A stretch of DNA of 64,000 bases from Malus domestica (taxonomy: Eukaryota > Streptophyta > Magnoliopsida > Rosales > Rosaceae). Below, one piece after another: positions 48,401 through 59,607 of the stretch. The stretch lies in contig NC_091671.1 in NCBI RefSeq assembly GCF_042453785.1, positions 38,889,001 to 38,953,000 of the forward strand, in the 5' to 3' direction. Every line of letters starts with the position of its first letter. Positions within the stretch are counted from its first letter, which is position 1. The position numbers and the translations under genes are program-made. Under the pieces are notes generated by a model. That model saw only the letters and a list, made by a program, of their open reading frames with translations, did not search any database and was not told where the DNA came from.

Positions 48401-49025
48401 TTTGAAGAAGTTAAAAGATGTAGACAATGATAGCTTGAAGGGTTTTTGTATTAATCTTGAAGGATTTCTGAAACATGGTGAGCATTCTGATATTGATGGA
48501 AAAGACTTATTTATAGAGCTAAGAATGATCTTGAGAGAAACTTTGCCTAAGGAAATAAATCGGGCAATGGAAGTGTTGAAATATATAAGACAAATGGATG
48601 GTCGTTTCCCGAATGCATGGGTTGCTTATCGTATTTTGTTAACCATACCAGTTACAGTTGCCTCTGCAGAAAGAAGCTTCTCAAAATTAAAGTTGATCAA
48701 ATCGTATCTTCGATCAACTATGTCACAAGAAAGATTGAATGGGTTAGCTATTTTGTCAATTGAAAAAGAATTGGCTGAAAAGTTAGATTATGTAAACTTA
48801 ATGAGTACATTTGCATCTAAAAACACGAGATGTGTAAGTAATGTTTGCTATCTTTCTTCTTTGGATATGAATTCTAATGATTTTTTATGTAGAAATGAAC
48901 CTTTTCATGTATTTAACGAAACCTTATCTTATACATATAAATGTACAACGAGTCAGGTATCAAACAACTTTAGGGCCCCCACTCGAAGCCTCGCCTAGGC
49001 CCCCAATTTCTCAGGGCCGGCCCTG
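45482..49025 (+). mobile_element. hAT transposon with decayed transposase
   Basis: 3,544 bp. Terminal inverted repeats CAGGGCCGGTCTTGAG and CTCAGGGCCGGCCCTG; perfect 8-bp target duplication GCTCAGCG (45,474-45,481; 49,026-49,033). This is the autonomous-size relative of the small elements at 6,365, 14,077 and 31,210. The TSD is perfect and the ends are whole, but the transposase frame is broken. Confidence 0.92.
46460..48834 (+). pseudogene. hAT transposase pseudogene (TTF zinc finger, DUF4371, hAT dimerisation)
   Basis: The N-terminal part has an acidic low-complexity region and a TTF-type zinc finger (KWLVYSCSLDVVFYFCCKLF). Then comes a DUF4371-type RNase-H-like core (YFSMIIDCTPDASHEYQMFL, then FYTPCGCHSLNLALCDMVN) and at the C-terminus the hAT dimerisation domain ([40 protein letters not shown]). 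The frame is broken at four or more places: near 47,050, near 47,860 (after KPLSQTRWE), near 48,010-48,060 and a stop near 48,290. Part of the core around 47,645 seems deleted. Not expected to be active. Confidence 0.88.
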
Positions 49026-49703
49026 GCTCAGCGCTTCCTTGAGCATAAGCAAACTGTTTCTTCCGTTGAAGCAGTTGCCTTCCATGTCTTCGAACTGCAT
49101 GCTTAGTTCCGTTAACTTAAGAGTTGTCTGAACACCTTCACCTTCGGTGCAAATCACTCTGAGCTTCAAACTGAGGATGCATTCTACCACTTGACAAGGA
49201 AGGATGTCTATGGCGGGAAGAATGGATCCAAAGAGCATCACGAAATCCTTGTCCGTTGGCCAATGTCTTTGACCGCCAAGAGGGTAACAGCAAGCAAGAT
49301 TAGCGGCTTGCTTTATTTTTCCATTTGCAACAATCCAACTAAGCCAGAGTCCATCTCGCAGCCCCCTCCATAACTTCCCATCCCTCTTTTCTGTCTCCAT
49401 TGATGTGATCGGTGGTAGACCATTAGCAGCGGAGAGGAAAACTTCACCATCGTTGTCATAATCTGTATCTGCATGAGTTAGAAGATCGCAGTTATAGAAA
49501 CAACCATTGAAGCCATCTGCATGGAAGAGAACCATTGAGCCGATTATTTTGTCCTATACCTGATGTCCACAAGAGAACCAAAATCCGATGGTGAAATACT
49601 TTCGAATTCATCCATGTCACCGTAGTATTCAGACTGAGTCCATTCTTCAGGATACTCGAGGTAGTCATTCCGTCGATACTTGGAAATTTCCTCGTTACAA
49701 TAA

Positions 49704-50060
49704 GGGGTGGTTTGGGAGTGAGGTGCTTAAAAAAAAGCACCCATGAAAAAAAGCTGTGAGGGTTTTAAGTGTTTGGTAAACTGAAAAAAAATGGTTTATT
49801 TTGGAAGCTGCTGTGAGAATAAGCTGAAATCAAAGGAAAAAGCTGAAGCTGCTATTTGCAGCTTTGGAAAACTGGCTTTTTTTTCAAAGCACACGGAGCT
49901 ACAGTGCTCCTTTAATGAAAAGACCCATTATCAGACTGTTTTTTTTTTTTTCCAAAAGTACTTTTACAAAAAAGTTTACCGAACACTCTGCTGATTTATT
50001 TCACAGCCGCTTATTCTCACAACAGCTTTTTTTTCAAAGCACAACAATACCAAACCAGCC
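49704..50060. mobile_element. Tourist-like MITE in F-box pseudogene
   Basis: 357 bp, GGGGTGGTTTGGGAGTGAGG to CAATACCAAACCAGCC, TAA on both sides (49,701-49,703; 50,061-50,063). It interrupts the coding part right after an FYADCFPL stretch. Confidence 0.87.
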
Positions 50061-50301
50061 TAAGGGGGAAAACAATCTGCATAAAACTTTCGGAATCCAC
50101 CAATGGATAGAATCAAACCTTGACGTCTTCCCGATTAGTGGAAGGCCACTTGGAAGAGCAGACATATTCCCACAATCTTTCTTCCTTTGAGATGGAACAG
50201 AACGCTGCACTAGCCAAAGTTGGTCCGTCAAGACGCTTCAGTACTTCGTAGAAAAGGTCTGCGTTCAAAGATGCCATTTTCTCGACTTGTGCAACTGACA
50301 T

Positions 50302-51330
50302 TTGCAACAGATCTCTGATCATCACGGAAACAAAGCAAATGTTAAATTCAACAAGATCTCTCGAGACAATCACAGTTTATGTTCTATCCGACACGATAGT
50401 TAGACAAGCTGTATCATCAATTGCCATAAAAATCAAGGGGCAAAACATAATGTGCTTCACGTAGAGTAGTTTTCGGAAAGTAACGAGAGCTAATCAACAA
50501 CCACCATGGGACTCGTTACAGGTTCTATGACTACGAGTAACCTCGTCTAGTTGTAATTGAAGTGCTGCCGAAAAAAGAAGCATCGAAAAACAAAGAAACT
50601 AGACAACAAGAAAAGGAGAAAACAGGAAATCACACACATCTTCAAACATACTCAAGAGTTTCAAGCCTGAAAGTTCTTTAAGCAGAAGCTTTGTAACCAA
50701 GAATTACATTCCTTTCAATATTAAGAACTCCCCGACTAAATCTAATATCCAACCGTTGTTCTCTTCACTCTCGAAAGTGAAGTAAAAACGACGGAGGTAC
50801 AAGAGAGGAGCCAAGACCACTTACATAGATCGTATTACAAACCAATCATGAAAACAGTAAAGCAACAAGGTTAAGGGGTTATGAGGATAAGTAGATGTTA
50901 GTGCCTAAGTTGCCAACGTGCAAGTGATTACAAGCTTTAGGAAAGAAAATACTTGCATATTGAACGAGGGACGTTGTTGTGCGATTAAGTGTAGCCATAG
51001 AGTCGCCAAACATTACAAATCCGGATTTAGGGAAGAACAAAAATCATGAAATGTCTCTATCGAAAATACTGTTCTTCATCACCAAAGCCTCTAAAGATGC
51101 ACGTACACATTCACAATCACGATCAGTTGCAATGAACTAAAATTTGGAACAAGAAGTAACCCAATAACATTTTGTTCTTTAGCTTTTAAAGGTTCATGAC
51201 CTAAAATATAAGGAGAAACAAGAACAACATGGATTTGATCATATCTCGGGCACATGAGGCATCTACTTCATCATTTTTATGCGTGTGATATTTTACTTTA
51301 AACTAATCTACACTGCGGGAACGTCATTCG
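50302..51330. other. Intergenic DNA upstream of the F-box pseudogene
   Basis: Presumably the old promoter of the F-box gene. No coding frame or known repeat is recognised. Confidence 0.4.
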
Positions 51331-51920
51331 TGTTAAACTGTCCCACATCGGTGGGGTGAAGAAAACCAAAGGGGTTTAAATAGTATTACCCCACTCTAAC
51401 TAATACCGAGGCCTTTTGTGGTAAAACCCCACACCTGACGGATTGGGCAGGTGGTTAAGTTGGGGACAATATCGGTGTCGTTAGAGTGGGGCGGGCCCGG
51501 CGATTCAAAAATTCCAACATGGTATCAGAGCCCACGGTTGCGGGCCCTTGCAAGCCAACGAGCTTGTGTGCAAGCCAACGAGCTTGTCACCACCTGGAAG
51601 GAAACAAGTCTGAGCTGTTAATTGCAAGCCAACGAGCTTGTCACCACCTGGAAGGAAACAAGTCTGAGCTGTTAATATAGAGACGACCGCTGAGTTCCAT
51701 TGAAAACAAGTGGGCCCAACATGAACCGATCTCTGAGTTTCAATTACCGATGTGGATCTCCGTGTGAACCACTAAATGAGGTTACACGTGAGGGGGAGTG
51801 TTAAACTGTCCCACATCGGTGGGGTGAAGAAAACCAAAGAGGTTTAAATAGTATTACCCCACTCTAACTAATACCGAGGCCTTTTGTGGTAAAACCCCAC
51901 ATCTGACGGATTGGGCAGGT
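51331..51920 (+). mobile_element. TRIM element (terminal-repeat retrotransposon in miniature, fossil)
   Basis: A 189-bp 5' LTR (51,331-51,519; TGTTAAACTGTCCC to ATTCCAACA) is followed at once by the primer site TGGTATCAGAGCC. A TGAGGGGGAG polypurine tract precedes a second LTR at 51,799, which keeps only about 122 bp and stops at about 51,920. The 280-bp interior has no coding capacity but has a 54-bp unit (CAAGCCAACGAGCTTGTCAC start) repeated in tandem. Right end truncated, so no target duplication can be checked. Confidence 0.85.
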
Positions 51921-52099
51921 GTACTACAACTAGTAAAGACCAAACCCAATTAGAAGGTGGACAGGGTGGAAATCTTGAGGGGCAAGAAAACAGCTCTGGT
52001 CCTTCAGACAAAGTACCAAGTTATAATCTCGATGCTTTCTATGCTTTCTCGTGTTTTGATCAGTTCTATGCTTTCTTGTTGCTCCCTTTTGTTAAATAA
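51921..52099 (+). other. Coding-like fragment, unidentified
   Basis: Straight after the truncated LTR an open stretch reads GGQGGNLEGQENSSGPSDKV then PSYNLDAFYAF before a stop at about 52,097. The Gly/Ser/Asn-rich composition looks like the disordered end of a host protein. No upstream exon is visible. Could be chance. Confidence 0.25.
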
Positions 52100-54732
52100 G
52101 TTAAAATTTCAATGCCTTTCAGATGCTTTTATATCGTATCCTTACTATATCGTGTCCTGTCTCCGTGTATGTGTCTATGCATCGTAAGAAACTAATCATT
52201 TGCCTAATCAACATTAAGAAACAGAGAGAGAGGAACTGGGTTTTGTTTTACTAACTTCACTGATCAGCCATGAGCTCACACGAACAACAAAGAAGCTCCA
52301 AACATAATCAAAGATTCAACCTTTAATTTTTTTGAGGTTTCTAACGTGAGAAAGGCAGGAACATTTGAGGAACCCAGATGGCAGAATCCGATAATATCTT
52401 GTTAATCAAATCGAACCGGTTTGTGCGTCACTTTCCATGTTAACAATTTTCATATGTTTTTGGTGGAAGGTTACTGCTGAAATCACTTTGTCATTGTCCA
52501 TCATCAATCATATTAGTAATTCCATAAAAAAAAATTGTTAATTAAGAATTAAAATAACAAAAATACCCTCAATTTAATAAACAATGAGACAAAAATACCC
52601 TCAATTTTTGTCATTTTATCCTTATTTAAAAGAAATTTAATGTACCGAACATCATCAGTTGGTATAGTGACATCGATCTTTATTTGCTTGAAAATGCCCT
52701 AAGCTCAGATTGCAGGAAGGACATATAATAACGGATGATTACGTTTTCCGTTTCGAGGGTTGAGCGTAGAGATTGTTATGGTCCCCTTCAGCCTTCGCTT
52801 AGCTCCATGTAATTGGCGTACAAAATTAAACTTTCATGTAGTTATGCCAGAAAATAGTGCTATGAATTGAATAACACCATTAGACTTGATTTTGTGCCAA
52901 GTCTTCAGTTAGTTCTCAGTATTCCATTTGATTTTGTGCCAAGTCTTCAGTTAGTTCTCAATATTCCATTTATTTTTTTAAAGTCTTTTTCCCTCCCTTT
53001 TGCCCTAAGCCTCTGTCACATAATCAAATTTTCAAACCAAAGCATCTCTAAGTCTTCGTTTCATATGTCCAAACCAAATTAATCAATTTTCTCTCTTCTC
53101 ATCATATCCTCACATCTCATTCCTGACATAGGAAAGAAATTTCATTGCGTCTCTTCCTTGCCCTAACTCACTTTTCCAAAAACACTAACCCCCTCCTGCT
53201 CTTAAGTAAATCTGACCTCACTCGTGCCAACGTAGCTGCAAGCCTAATTATGCGGCTCTCCTATATAAGATTCTTCACCTGAGATATCATGTGTTTACTA
53301 TCACATGAGGCATGACTCACATTAATATTAGTTATCCTATATCTATATAATCTGGTATCAAATCGTCATAGTAGTTTATTCCATGCATGAACTCATTTCA
53401 AGTAAGTAAACATGCTCTTAAGTTAGTCATCAATTCCCACTTGATTTCTTCCTATTTACCTTGGATTTTCAATTTTGTCATGAGCTCCATAATCTTTCAA
53501 AATGTGTAGATTTGTCCCTATCGTCTAATTTGTCCAGCTATCTTGAAAATAAGGGTTATACTCGTCCTTACGAATGGCATTGCCGATAGAAACGACTGAA
53601 AATTCAACCACTTTTAACACTTGATGCGAGGAGGAAGGGATAAGAGGAATTGACACGTTTTAAAAGATTAGAAGGCTCAGAAGTTGAGTTGCCAAATAGG
53701 AATTAGATCATAGGTTTGCGCCAAAGCCAATTTTTCCAATCAATTTCTTATCTACGATAAATTGAGTAACTCAAACATAACTTTTAGACAATAAATTTCA
53801 ACACCTATATAGTGAAAGTAAATGTCGTGAAAGTAATTGGTTTTGTTCAACGAACTTGTAACCCAAGCGACTAAAGTCATCTCCAAAGTGAAGCCCACCA
53901 GGCTAAAACTTTGCCAGAGGGCTATCGAGTTGGCCTAAGTTGGCCTAGTACCCAACCCGTTTTATGGGCTCCATCCAACAGCTGCAGCTGCAGCTGCAAC
54001 GAGTTGGACAGATCCAACGACCAGGGTTGGTACCAATTGGTACTATAATTTACATTTATGTTATATTATTTGTTTAAGAGTGTTCTGGGGAGCAGAGCAA
54101 GCATAAGTTTTTGTCATGTACTTGGGACTGTTCCGAAAAATTATTCGTAGTTTAGTTAAATTAATTAATCAATTTAAAGAATAAATTTGAAATTAATAAA
54201 TTATTAAAGGATTATGTTTTGCCTATTCAATTGAAGATGACATATAAATATGATCTGATATCGTTCATTAAAAAATAATTTCTTACAGAACTATAATCCA
54301 GAAGAGAGCCAAACATGGGCTAGAATGGCCTAAAAGATGTATGGAAATGTCCGTGTTCGAGTCCCCTTCCCAACTCGGCTCCAGGTTCTTATGGGCTTTA
54401 GGGATAGTGTGACGAGACGTGGGCCTCAGTACAACAAGCCCATCATCACAGAGGGCCCAAACATATACCCAAGTCAACTGAGTCCAAACAACCCAGGGAT
54501 TTCTGTAAAACCATGGGTTTCTAGAACAATCTACGTCTCTTCCACGAAAAGACGCCCTCGACTCGACTCCTCCTTCAGTAAAAATTGCAATTACATACAG
54601 CAAACAAATCCAAAACCCTAAAATCTAAAATTTAGAATCTAATTATAATTAACAAGCATTAATTAATAGTGATTAAACAGAAAGAAAAATTCAAAAGCCA
54701 GCAAGTCCCTCGATTCTAAAATTCCAACAATT
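52100..54732. other. Intergenic DNA
   Basis: No gene. A 42-bp tandem duplication lies at 52,888-52,971 (GATTTTGTGCCAAGTCTTCA start). At about 53,045-53,160 a short decayed relic resembles the RTE LINE at 35,260-35,340 (GTCTTCGTTTCATATGTCC). 54,283-54,621 has open frames on both strands with no family signal. Confidence 0.5.
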
Positions 54733-54870
54733 TACGAATTCACAGTAAACAGTAACAAAGCTCTTAAAATTTGATTAATCCGAGATCGTAATATTCCAAA
54801 ACCCCCATCGTTATTGCCTATCGATTCGGTGCAGATTGTACCAGTAGTAGTAGTGTTCGAGTCCGCTACC

Positions 54871-55140
54871 TTACAGAGGTGCAGAGGCTTCGTCGACGGC
54901 GATCTCGGCAGCTTTAACGGTGGCCTGGGCAGCTTTAACCGTGGCCTCGGCAGCTTTAACGGTGGCCTCGGCAGCCTTGACGACATCGTCTTCGTCGGGA
55001 TCGCGGGCCGGGTCGGACTTGTTCATGCCGGAGCGGGCTTTGTCGAGGAAGGGCTTGAAGGCGAGCTCTATGGCCAGCCATCCGACGGCTAGGGCTCCGA
55101 ACACCACCGCCGCTTGCTTCGCTCCCGACGCTTTTCCCAT
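54871..55140 (-). CDS. Chloroplast outer-envelope protein OEP7-like, with repeat-extended tail
   Basis: 89 aa, one exon. The N-terminus [20 protein letters not shown], then [17 protein letters not shown], closely fits the OEP7 (OEP14) family: a signal-anchored protein of the plastid outer envelope with a single membrane span (about residues 10-28) and a positive C-flank, inserted without a cleaved transit peptide. After DPDEDDVV the tail has four 7-residue repeats ([28 protein letters not shown]; residues 55-82; DNA 54,895-54,978 in 21-base units). Arabidopsis OEP7 is shorter and, as I recall it, lacks this repeat. The start is the only Met before the membrane span. The + strand frames over this gene are shadows. 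Function of OEP7 is not fully known. Confidence 0.82.
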   Translation of the reverse strand: MGKASGAKQAAVVFGALAVGWLAIELAFKPFLDKARSGMNKSDPARDPDEDDVVKAAEATVKAAEATVKAAQATVKAAEIAVDEASAPL

Positions 55141-55261
55141 CGCCGGTTTCTTTTTCTTCTGTTGAAAGAGTTTGACGAATTTGAAATATTTGTGGCGTTG
55201 ATCTCTCGGGTCTCGTTGCAGGTGCCTGAGAATATTGAGTTTAATATATATATATATTTAT

Positions 55262-55411
55262 ACAGATGTGTTATTCACACATTCATTTTTACTTCTCTCT
55301 CATTCCTTGTTAATTTGTCTTCTTTGATCTTCTTCAATTCATCCAATCCAACGGTTGAAAACTAAAAAAATGTGAGAGAAGTAAAAATAGCTATGTGAAT
55401 ATCACATCTGT
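55262..55411. mobile_element. Fold-back MITE (Stowaway-like?)
   Basis: ACAGATGTGTTATTCACACA at the left is inverted at the right (TATGTGAATATCACATCTGT), arms about 45 bp, between (TA)n tracts that hide the target duplication. A TG/TA microsatellite follows at 55,412-55,445. Confidence 0.6.
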
Positions 55412-55445
55412 GTGTGTATATATATATATATGTGTGTGTGTGTGT

Positions 55446-56621
55446 ATGCACGGTTTGTTTGGATTTTGGTGACAAGTGGATCAATAAACCAGGATAGGAA
55501 TACGATGTCGAGGCCCCGTGTTTGGTAACAAGTGGATCAGTAAACCAGGTAGGAATACGATGTCAAATTACTTACTCTTTCTCTGTTATTAAGGGCTTGT
55601 TTGGATTGCTTATGGAGTAAAAGTGCCTTCTAATTTTTAGGTGCTTCTAAATGCGTTTGACCAAATTGTCAGAATCAGGAGAGTTTTATACAGAAGCACA
55701 TGCTTCAAAATACACTTCTATAAAAACAGTCGAAAACATGCCCGAACAAGAGGTAGTTTACTTGCCGACCATAGGGAAATGGAGCTTGCTTACTTAGTGC
55801 TTGCACTAAAGAGGAACTATTAGGTTTAGTCACTAACAAATTGCTCATATTTATAAAGAAAAGCCAAATCTAAAGAACACATCTAGCCATTTTGTAAAAC
55901 ACTTTCGGTTCGTTTTGGAATTGCTTCTTGAAAATACACTTATGCTCAGAATCACCATCAGGCAAAGCACTTCTATTAGAAGCACTATGAAATTTTGCAT
56001 AAAAAAGCAAGTGCTCACTGGACAAACACTTAATTAAGTGCTTACTCAAAAAAGTGTTTTAGGATTGTAACTTTTTCTGTCAAACATGGCAAAAACCACT
56101 TATGGTGATCTAAAAATACATTTAATTGTTTTAAATGTACTTCTAAACATACTCTGAGTCATTGCGTATAAATAGCCTACTGTTTTCAGACTACAAATGG
56201 CTTTTGAGTAGTCCGCTTAAGAACTTGTAATTCAAATGGTTAAAAGACACTTCGTCGGTCATCCGAGATTCTACAGTCAAACACAATCATAACAAAATTA
56301 ACAGTAGTTTTTACACTATCAGGATTCGTTACGAATTTTAACCCAAGCAAAAACAGCAGCTAAGCCAACATTTTATATTCATATGCTATCAAATCTCAGT
56401 AAACATTCATCAACTTCACACAATGCCTCGACAGTCGACACCCAAATTGAAAATGAAGAACTAGATATGAGATGTCAAAAGCATATTTGATCAGCTTCTT
56501 AACAAAACTTAAAGAATTCACTCGGCATAGACAACAAATTAAAGTACAGTACCGCAACAAGATCACAATGACAAGTTCCTTCCTACAGAGGTTGTGTCTA
56601 CATAACCAGGTGCAACAAAAA
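55446..56621. other. Intergenic DNA with a short direct repeat and a MITE-like tract
   Basis: AAGTGGATCA and AGGAATACGATGTC occur twice (about 55,477-55,565). From 55,595 (GGGCTTGTTTGGATTGCTT) a tract with AAGTGCTTTT and AAAAGCACTT words looks like a Tourist-type relic to about 56,150. The 3' UTR of SmD1 is at the right end. Confidence 0.4.
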
Positions 56622-58524
56622 TTAACGTCCGCGGCCACGTCCGCGACCACGTCCACGGCCACGTCCCCGTCCCATAGGCCTCCCTGTAATTGAAAATAAA
56701 CAAAGGAAATATATTTACATGATTAATGGCAAGTTCAAGCGTGATAGCAGAGGAATGAATACATTTAGAAAGTTTTTATGATAAACACAAGTCTGCAGTA
56801 CCTGCAGTTGGCTTCTTGGGCTTGACCCTAGGTGTCTCTTCAACCAGCAAAGTCTCGAGATTCAGGCTGTCAGGAAGGATATAGTATCGAATGTTGTTAC
56901 CCCTCACGCTGAGATGATCCAGAGTCACTGGGTTCTTCCCCTTGAGTGTAAGTTTCACCGTCTTCAAATGAGTATTCATACTGATATCCACACCTGTAAC
57001 AATAAGCAAAGTTACCAATCAGAATAGCTACTTTTCCGTCCCTGTTAAGTAGTTGAAAACAACCCATGTGGAAGCGTGCATCCAAATCAAGATTACAATC
57101 TATTTATGAAGTTTAAGTTAAAAACTCTAAATTTATCTCCACAAGGCAGTCCAGTTGCAGAAAGCTGAAGCTTCTTCAACCTTTACCGGATGATATTACT
57201 CACTACACAGTGATCTTCTTTGGTGACTAATAACACAACCAGAGCTGTTTCGCAGATGTATTTATACTACGCATGTACAGAAATGGTCATACTTTTCATT
57301 ACAAACATTGTCTAATGTTTGAAAAGCCATAATAAGCTTTCAGTGTCTGTAACGTGAGCATCAAACTTAAAAGCATATTCTTGCCAGTCCACATTTTAAA
57401 CTCAAATGTTGTGCAGATATTCTGAAGCTTCTGCTGAGATAAGGAATTGATTATCATGCAATAAACGGAAGTAATCATGGGTGCTCGTGCAGATTATGTG
57501 CTGAAAATGGCATCCATAGTTTAGAGATAAAGCAAAACTACATCCCAACTCTCAGGAATGCAATGCTGAGCACACTTCTAAGCTTTGAGTCTCCGGACTC
57601 TCTGAGCCAGCAACTTTAAAAGGAAAATAGAAGCATGTTGCAGTACACAACAGATTTTGACATATGTTTGTTCTCCGCATAAAGGATAAGAATTCCCCAG
57701 GAATTCTATCCGTCGGAAATCACAATGACATAGATGCCCGGAAAATGAACATATATACTATAATAATCAATTGTGGAAACCTGTCAATTTTGTGTGCTAC
57801 AACTACTTCATAATACCAAGAAAATCATTCTAGTAGTCTCGAACTCTAGATATCCAGATCACCGAGTAATTTAGGCAAGCAGAAAAACTATAATTACTGA
57901 ATAAGACATTACCAACTCAACAAAATTAGACTTAATTGCATCCCTGGTATACTTTAAACTCGCACCGACTCAATGTTTGAGCAATGCTTCCACATAGTCC
58001 ATTTATACGAAATGGTAGCACCGGATGAGCAATACCATATTTCTAGAAATCTCCAGAGGAAACAAAGCTCCCGGCTTCGTCCACTGGAGATGCTCCACAA
58101 GGAGAAAAAAACAAAAACAAATTATGCATTCCATGTTTCACTATAAAAATCGAAGTCTTCGTACGCAGTATAACTGATACGAAACCGAAACGAAACCTAA
58201 ACAAGACCCACTTCTTCTATAAACAAGTAAATCAAAATCCAAACCAAATAAAAACCCTATTATCCAAATACCTCACTTAATTCAACAAATTAGAAAGAAA
58301 GAGAGTAAAGCGAGGAAATGAGAAGTACCCGTGATGGTTCCGTTCACAACGGTGCCGTTTTTGAGCTCGATCGACACTGTCTCGTTGTTCAACTTCATCA
58401 AAAACCTGCAAAATTTCCCAAAAAAAGAAGAAGAAGGCATATCAGTACAAAATCAACGGCGCAATTAACTGAGGAAGAAGAGGAATTAGGGTTTTAGGAG
58501 GAAGACGAACCTGACGAGCTTCAT
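56622..58524 (-). CDS. Small nuclear ribonucleoprotein SmD1
   Basis: Four exons on the - strand: 58524-58511 (14 bases), 58405-58329, 56993-56802, 56683-56622, in frame, 114 aa. SmD1 is one of seven Sm proteins forming the ring on U1, U2, U4 and U5 snRNAs in the spliceosome. The N-terminus [20 protein letters not shown] has Sm motif 1, [20 protein letters not shown] has Sm motif 2 (RGNNIRY), and the tail after PKKPTAG is a run of GR dipeptides, the site of symmetric arginine dimethylation needed for SMN-type assembly. All splice sites are GT-AG. Plant SmD1 proteins are about 115 aa, so it is full length. Arabidopsis has two such genes (SmD1a/b). The long intron 2 (57.0-58.3 kb) holds no recognised element. 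Confidence 0.95.
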
Positions 58525-59268
58525 TGTGGCGAGAGAGAGAGAAATGACAGCTAGGGCTTCCGAAGCTTCAACCAAACAAACGAAGCGGGAGAGGGAGAGG
58601 GGGATCTGTCTGTGTGCCGCACAGGAAGATTTAACTTTAGGGCTCGAGATCGTGGCAAAGGTCCTTTACTGCACATGATACGGTGCGCTTTGTAAGATAC
58701 CTTAACGACTGGACCAGCCAGCAAGATGGGCTTATGTGGACCCATTATTGTTAAGTTGATTCATGAAATTCAAGCCCAAAACATGAATAACTCAAAATTT
58801 GGTTTTTTTTCCTCGTTAATATATAATTCATGTGAAGATACATGTATTTAATGAAATTATTATTAAGATGATGATTGTGTTAAATACATGTAAGTATTTT
58901 TTTATATTCTTTTAAATTTGGTTGAAAAATACACTTTCACTTTTTCTGGAACAACATTGATCGATTTTTAGATTGAGTTGCCAAAATAATGAGTTAAGTT
59001 AATTTCAGACATTATTTATGATAAAAATTATACATGAATAAAAGTGACGTATTATTCACGTCGCGTCACAAAGATGATTCGTGAGACCATCTATCCATTT
59101 CACTGGTAGTAGAGTAAGTTAATTATCTTATCAATGTTTTACTTCGGTACAATTCGATGATGATTTTTTATTTTTTAAATCATTAATGTAGTACGGTCTT
59201 CCAAAGGGGAGGACATAGTGGCGGTTCCTCAAGCCTTATAAACGCAGCGTTTCATTGTAATTATTTTA
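58525..59268. other. SmD1 promoter and intergenic region
   Basis: The leader is purine-rich on the - strand (GAGAGAGA). No gene is visible between the two divergent transcription units, SmD1 and the capping enzyme. Confidence 0.45.
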
Positions 59269-59474
59269 GACTCGTTTAGATATTCTTTTAAAATAACTGA
59301 AACTGCTTTTAAATAAAATATTTTTAGGTTCCAAAAGTACTTTAAGTGTTTTCTGCAATAAACACTTTAAGTGCTTTTCTAGAATTTATTTACATTTTTA
59401 CTAAGAATTTATTCTAAAAAATATTTTTACCAAAAGCACTTTCAGTTATTTTAAAAGAATATTCAAACGAGATC
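59269..59474. mobile_element. Tourist-like fold-back MITE upstream of the capping enzyme gene
   Basis: 206 bp, GACTCGTTTAGATATTCTTT at the left, inverted at the right (AAGAATATTCAAACGAGATC); TTA on both sides (59,266-59,268; 59,475-59,477). It lies about 130 bp upstream of the start codon, so in the promoter or leader. Confidence 0.75.
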
Positions 59475-59607
59475 TTAATTTGTTGGCTCTCTCTCTGTTT
59501 CTCTCTATCTCAACTTCTCTCTCAAGTCACTCTGATCCATCCAAACCCAAAACCCTAATTACTGTCTGAGTCCCATCGATTCAGCAGATTGAAGAAACCC
59601 TAGTCAA

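Larger units (their letters stand above)
45308..50301 (-). pseudogene. F-box protein pseudogene (At2g36090-like), split by a hAT transposon and a MITE
   Basis: On the - strand the host pieces are 50,301-50,061, 49,703-49,026 and 45,481-45,308. The N-terminus has an F-box (NADLFYEVLKRLDGPTLASA then AAFCSISKEERLWEYVCSSK). The body has PSDFGSLVDIRY, SAANGLPPITSMETEKRDGK and QRHWPTDKDFVMLFGSILPA; the end reads as a short membrane tail closing in YYVL and TGA. Such F-box proteins are substrate adaptors of SCF ubiquitin ligases. Besides the two insertions, the frame is lost by about one base after EDVK, one in the segment right after the MITE, and one after DIRY; in-frame stops follow CHLY and RLDRL near the end. 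It looks intronless. The function is lost. Confidence 0.9.

Noticed and set aside
51571-51680. CRISPR-like spaced repeat
   Set aside because: Only two tandem 54-bp units with no spacers, inside a TRIM element in plant DNA.
54283-54621. Frames on both strands near the OEP7 gene
   Set aside because: Neither frame shows a recognisable domain, and the two overlap head-on; no splice partners were found.
54732-55165. Repeat-rich frames (LPRPPLK- and GSFNGGL-like) around the OEP7 gene
   Set aside because: They are other-frame readings of the 21-base repeat of the OEP7 tail.
56472-56693. + strand frame with a Thr/Ser/Ala-rich end
   Set aside because: It is the antisense of the SmD1 GR-repeat exon.
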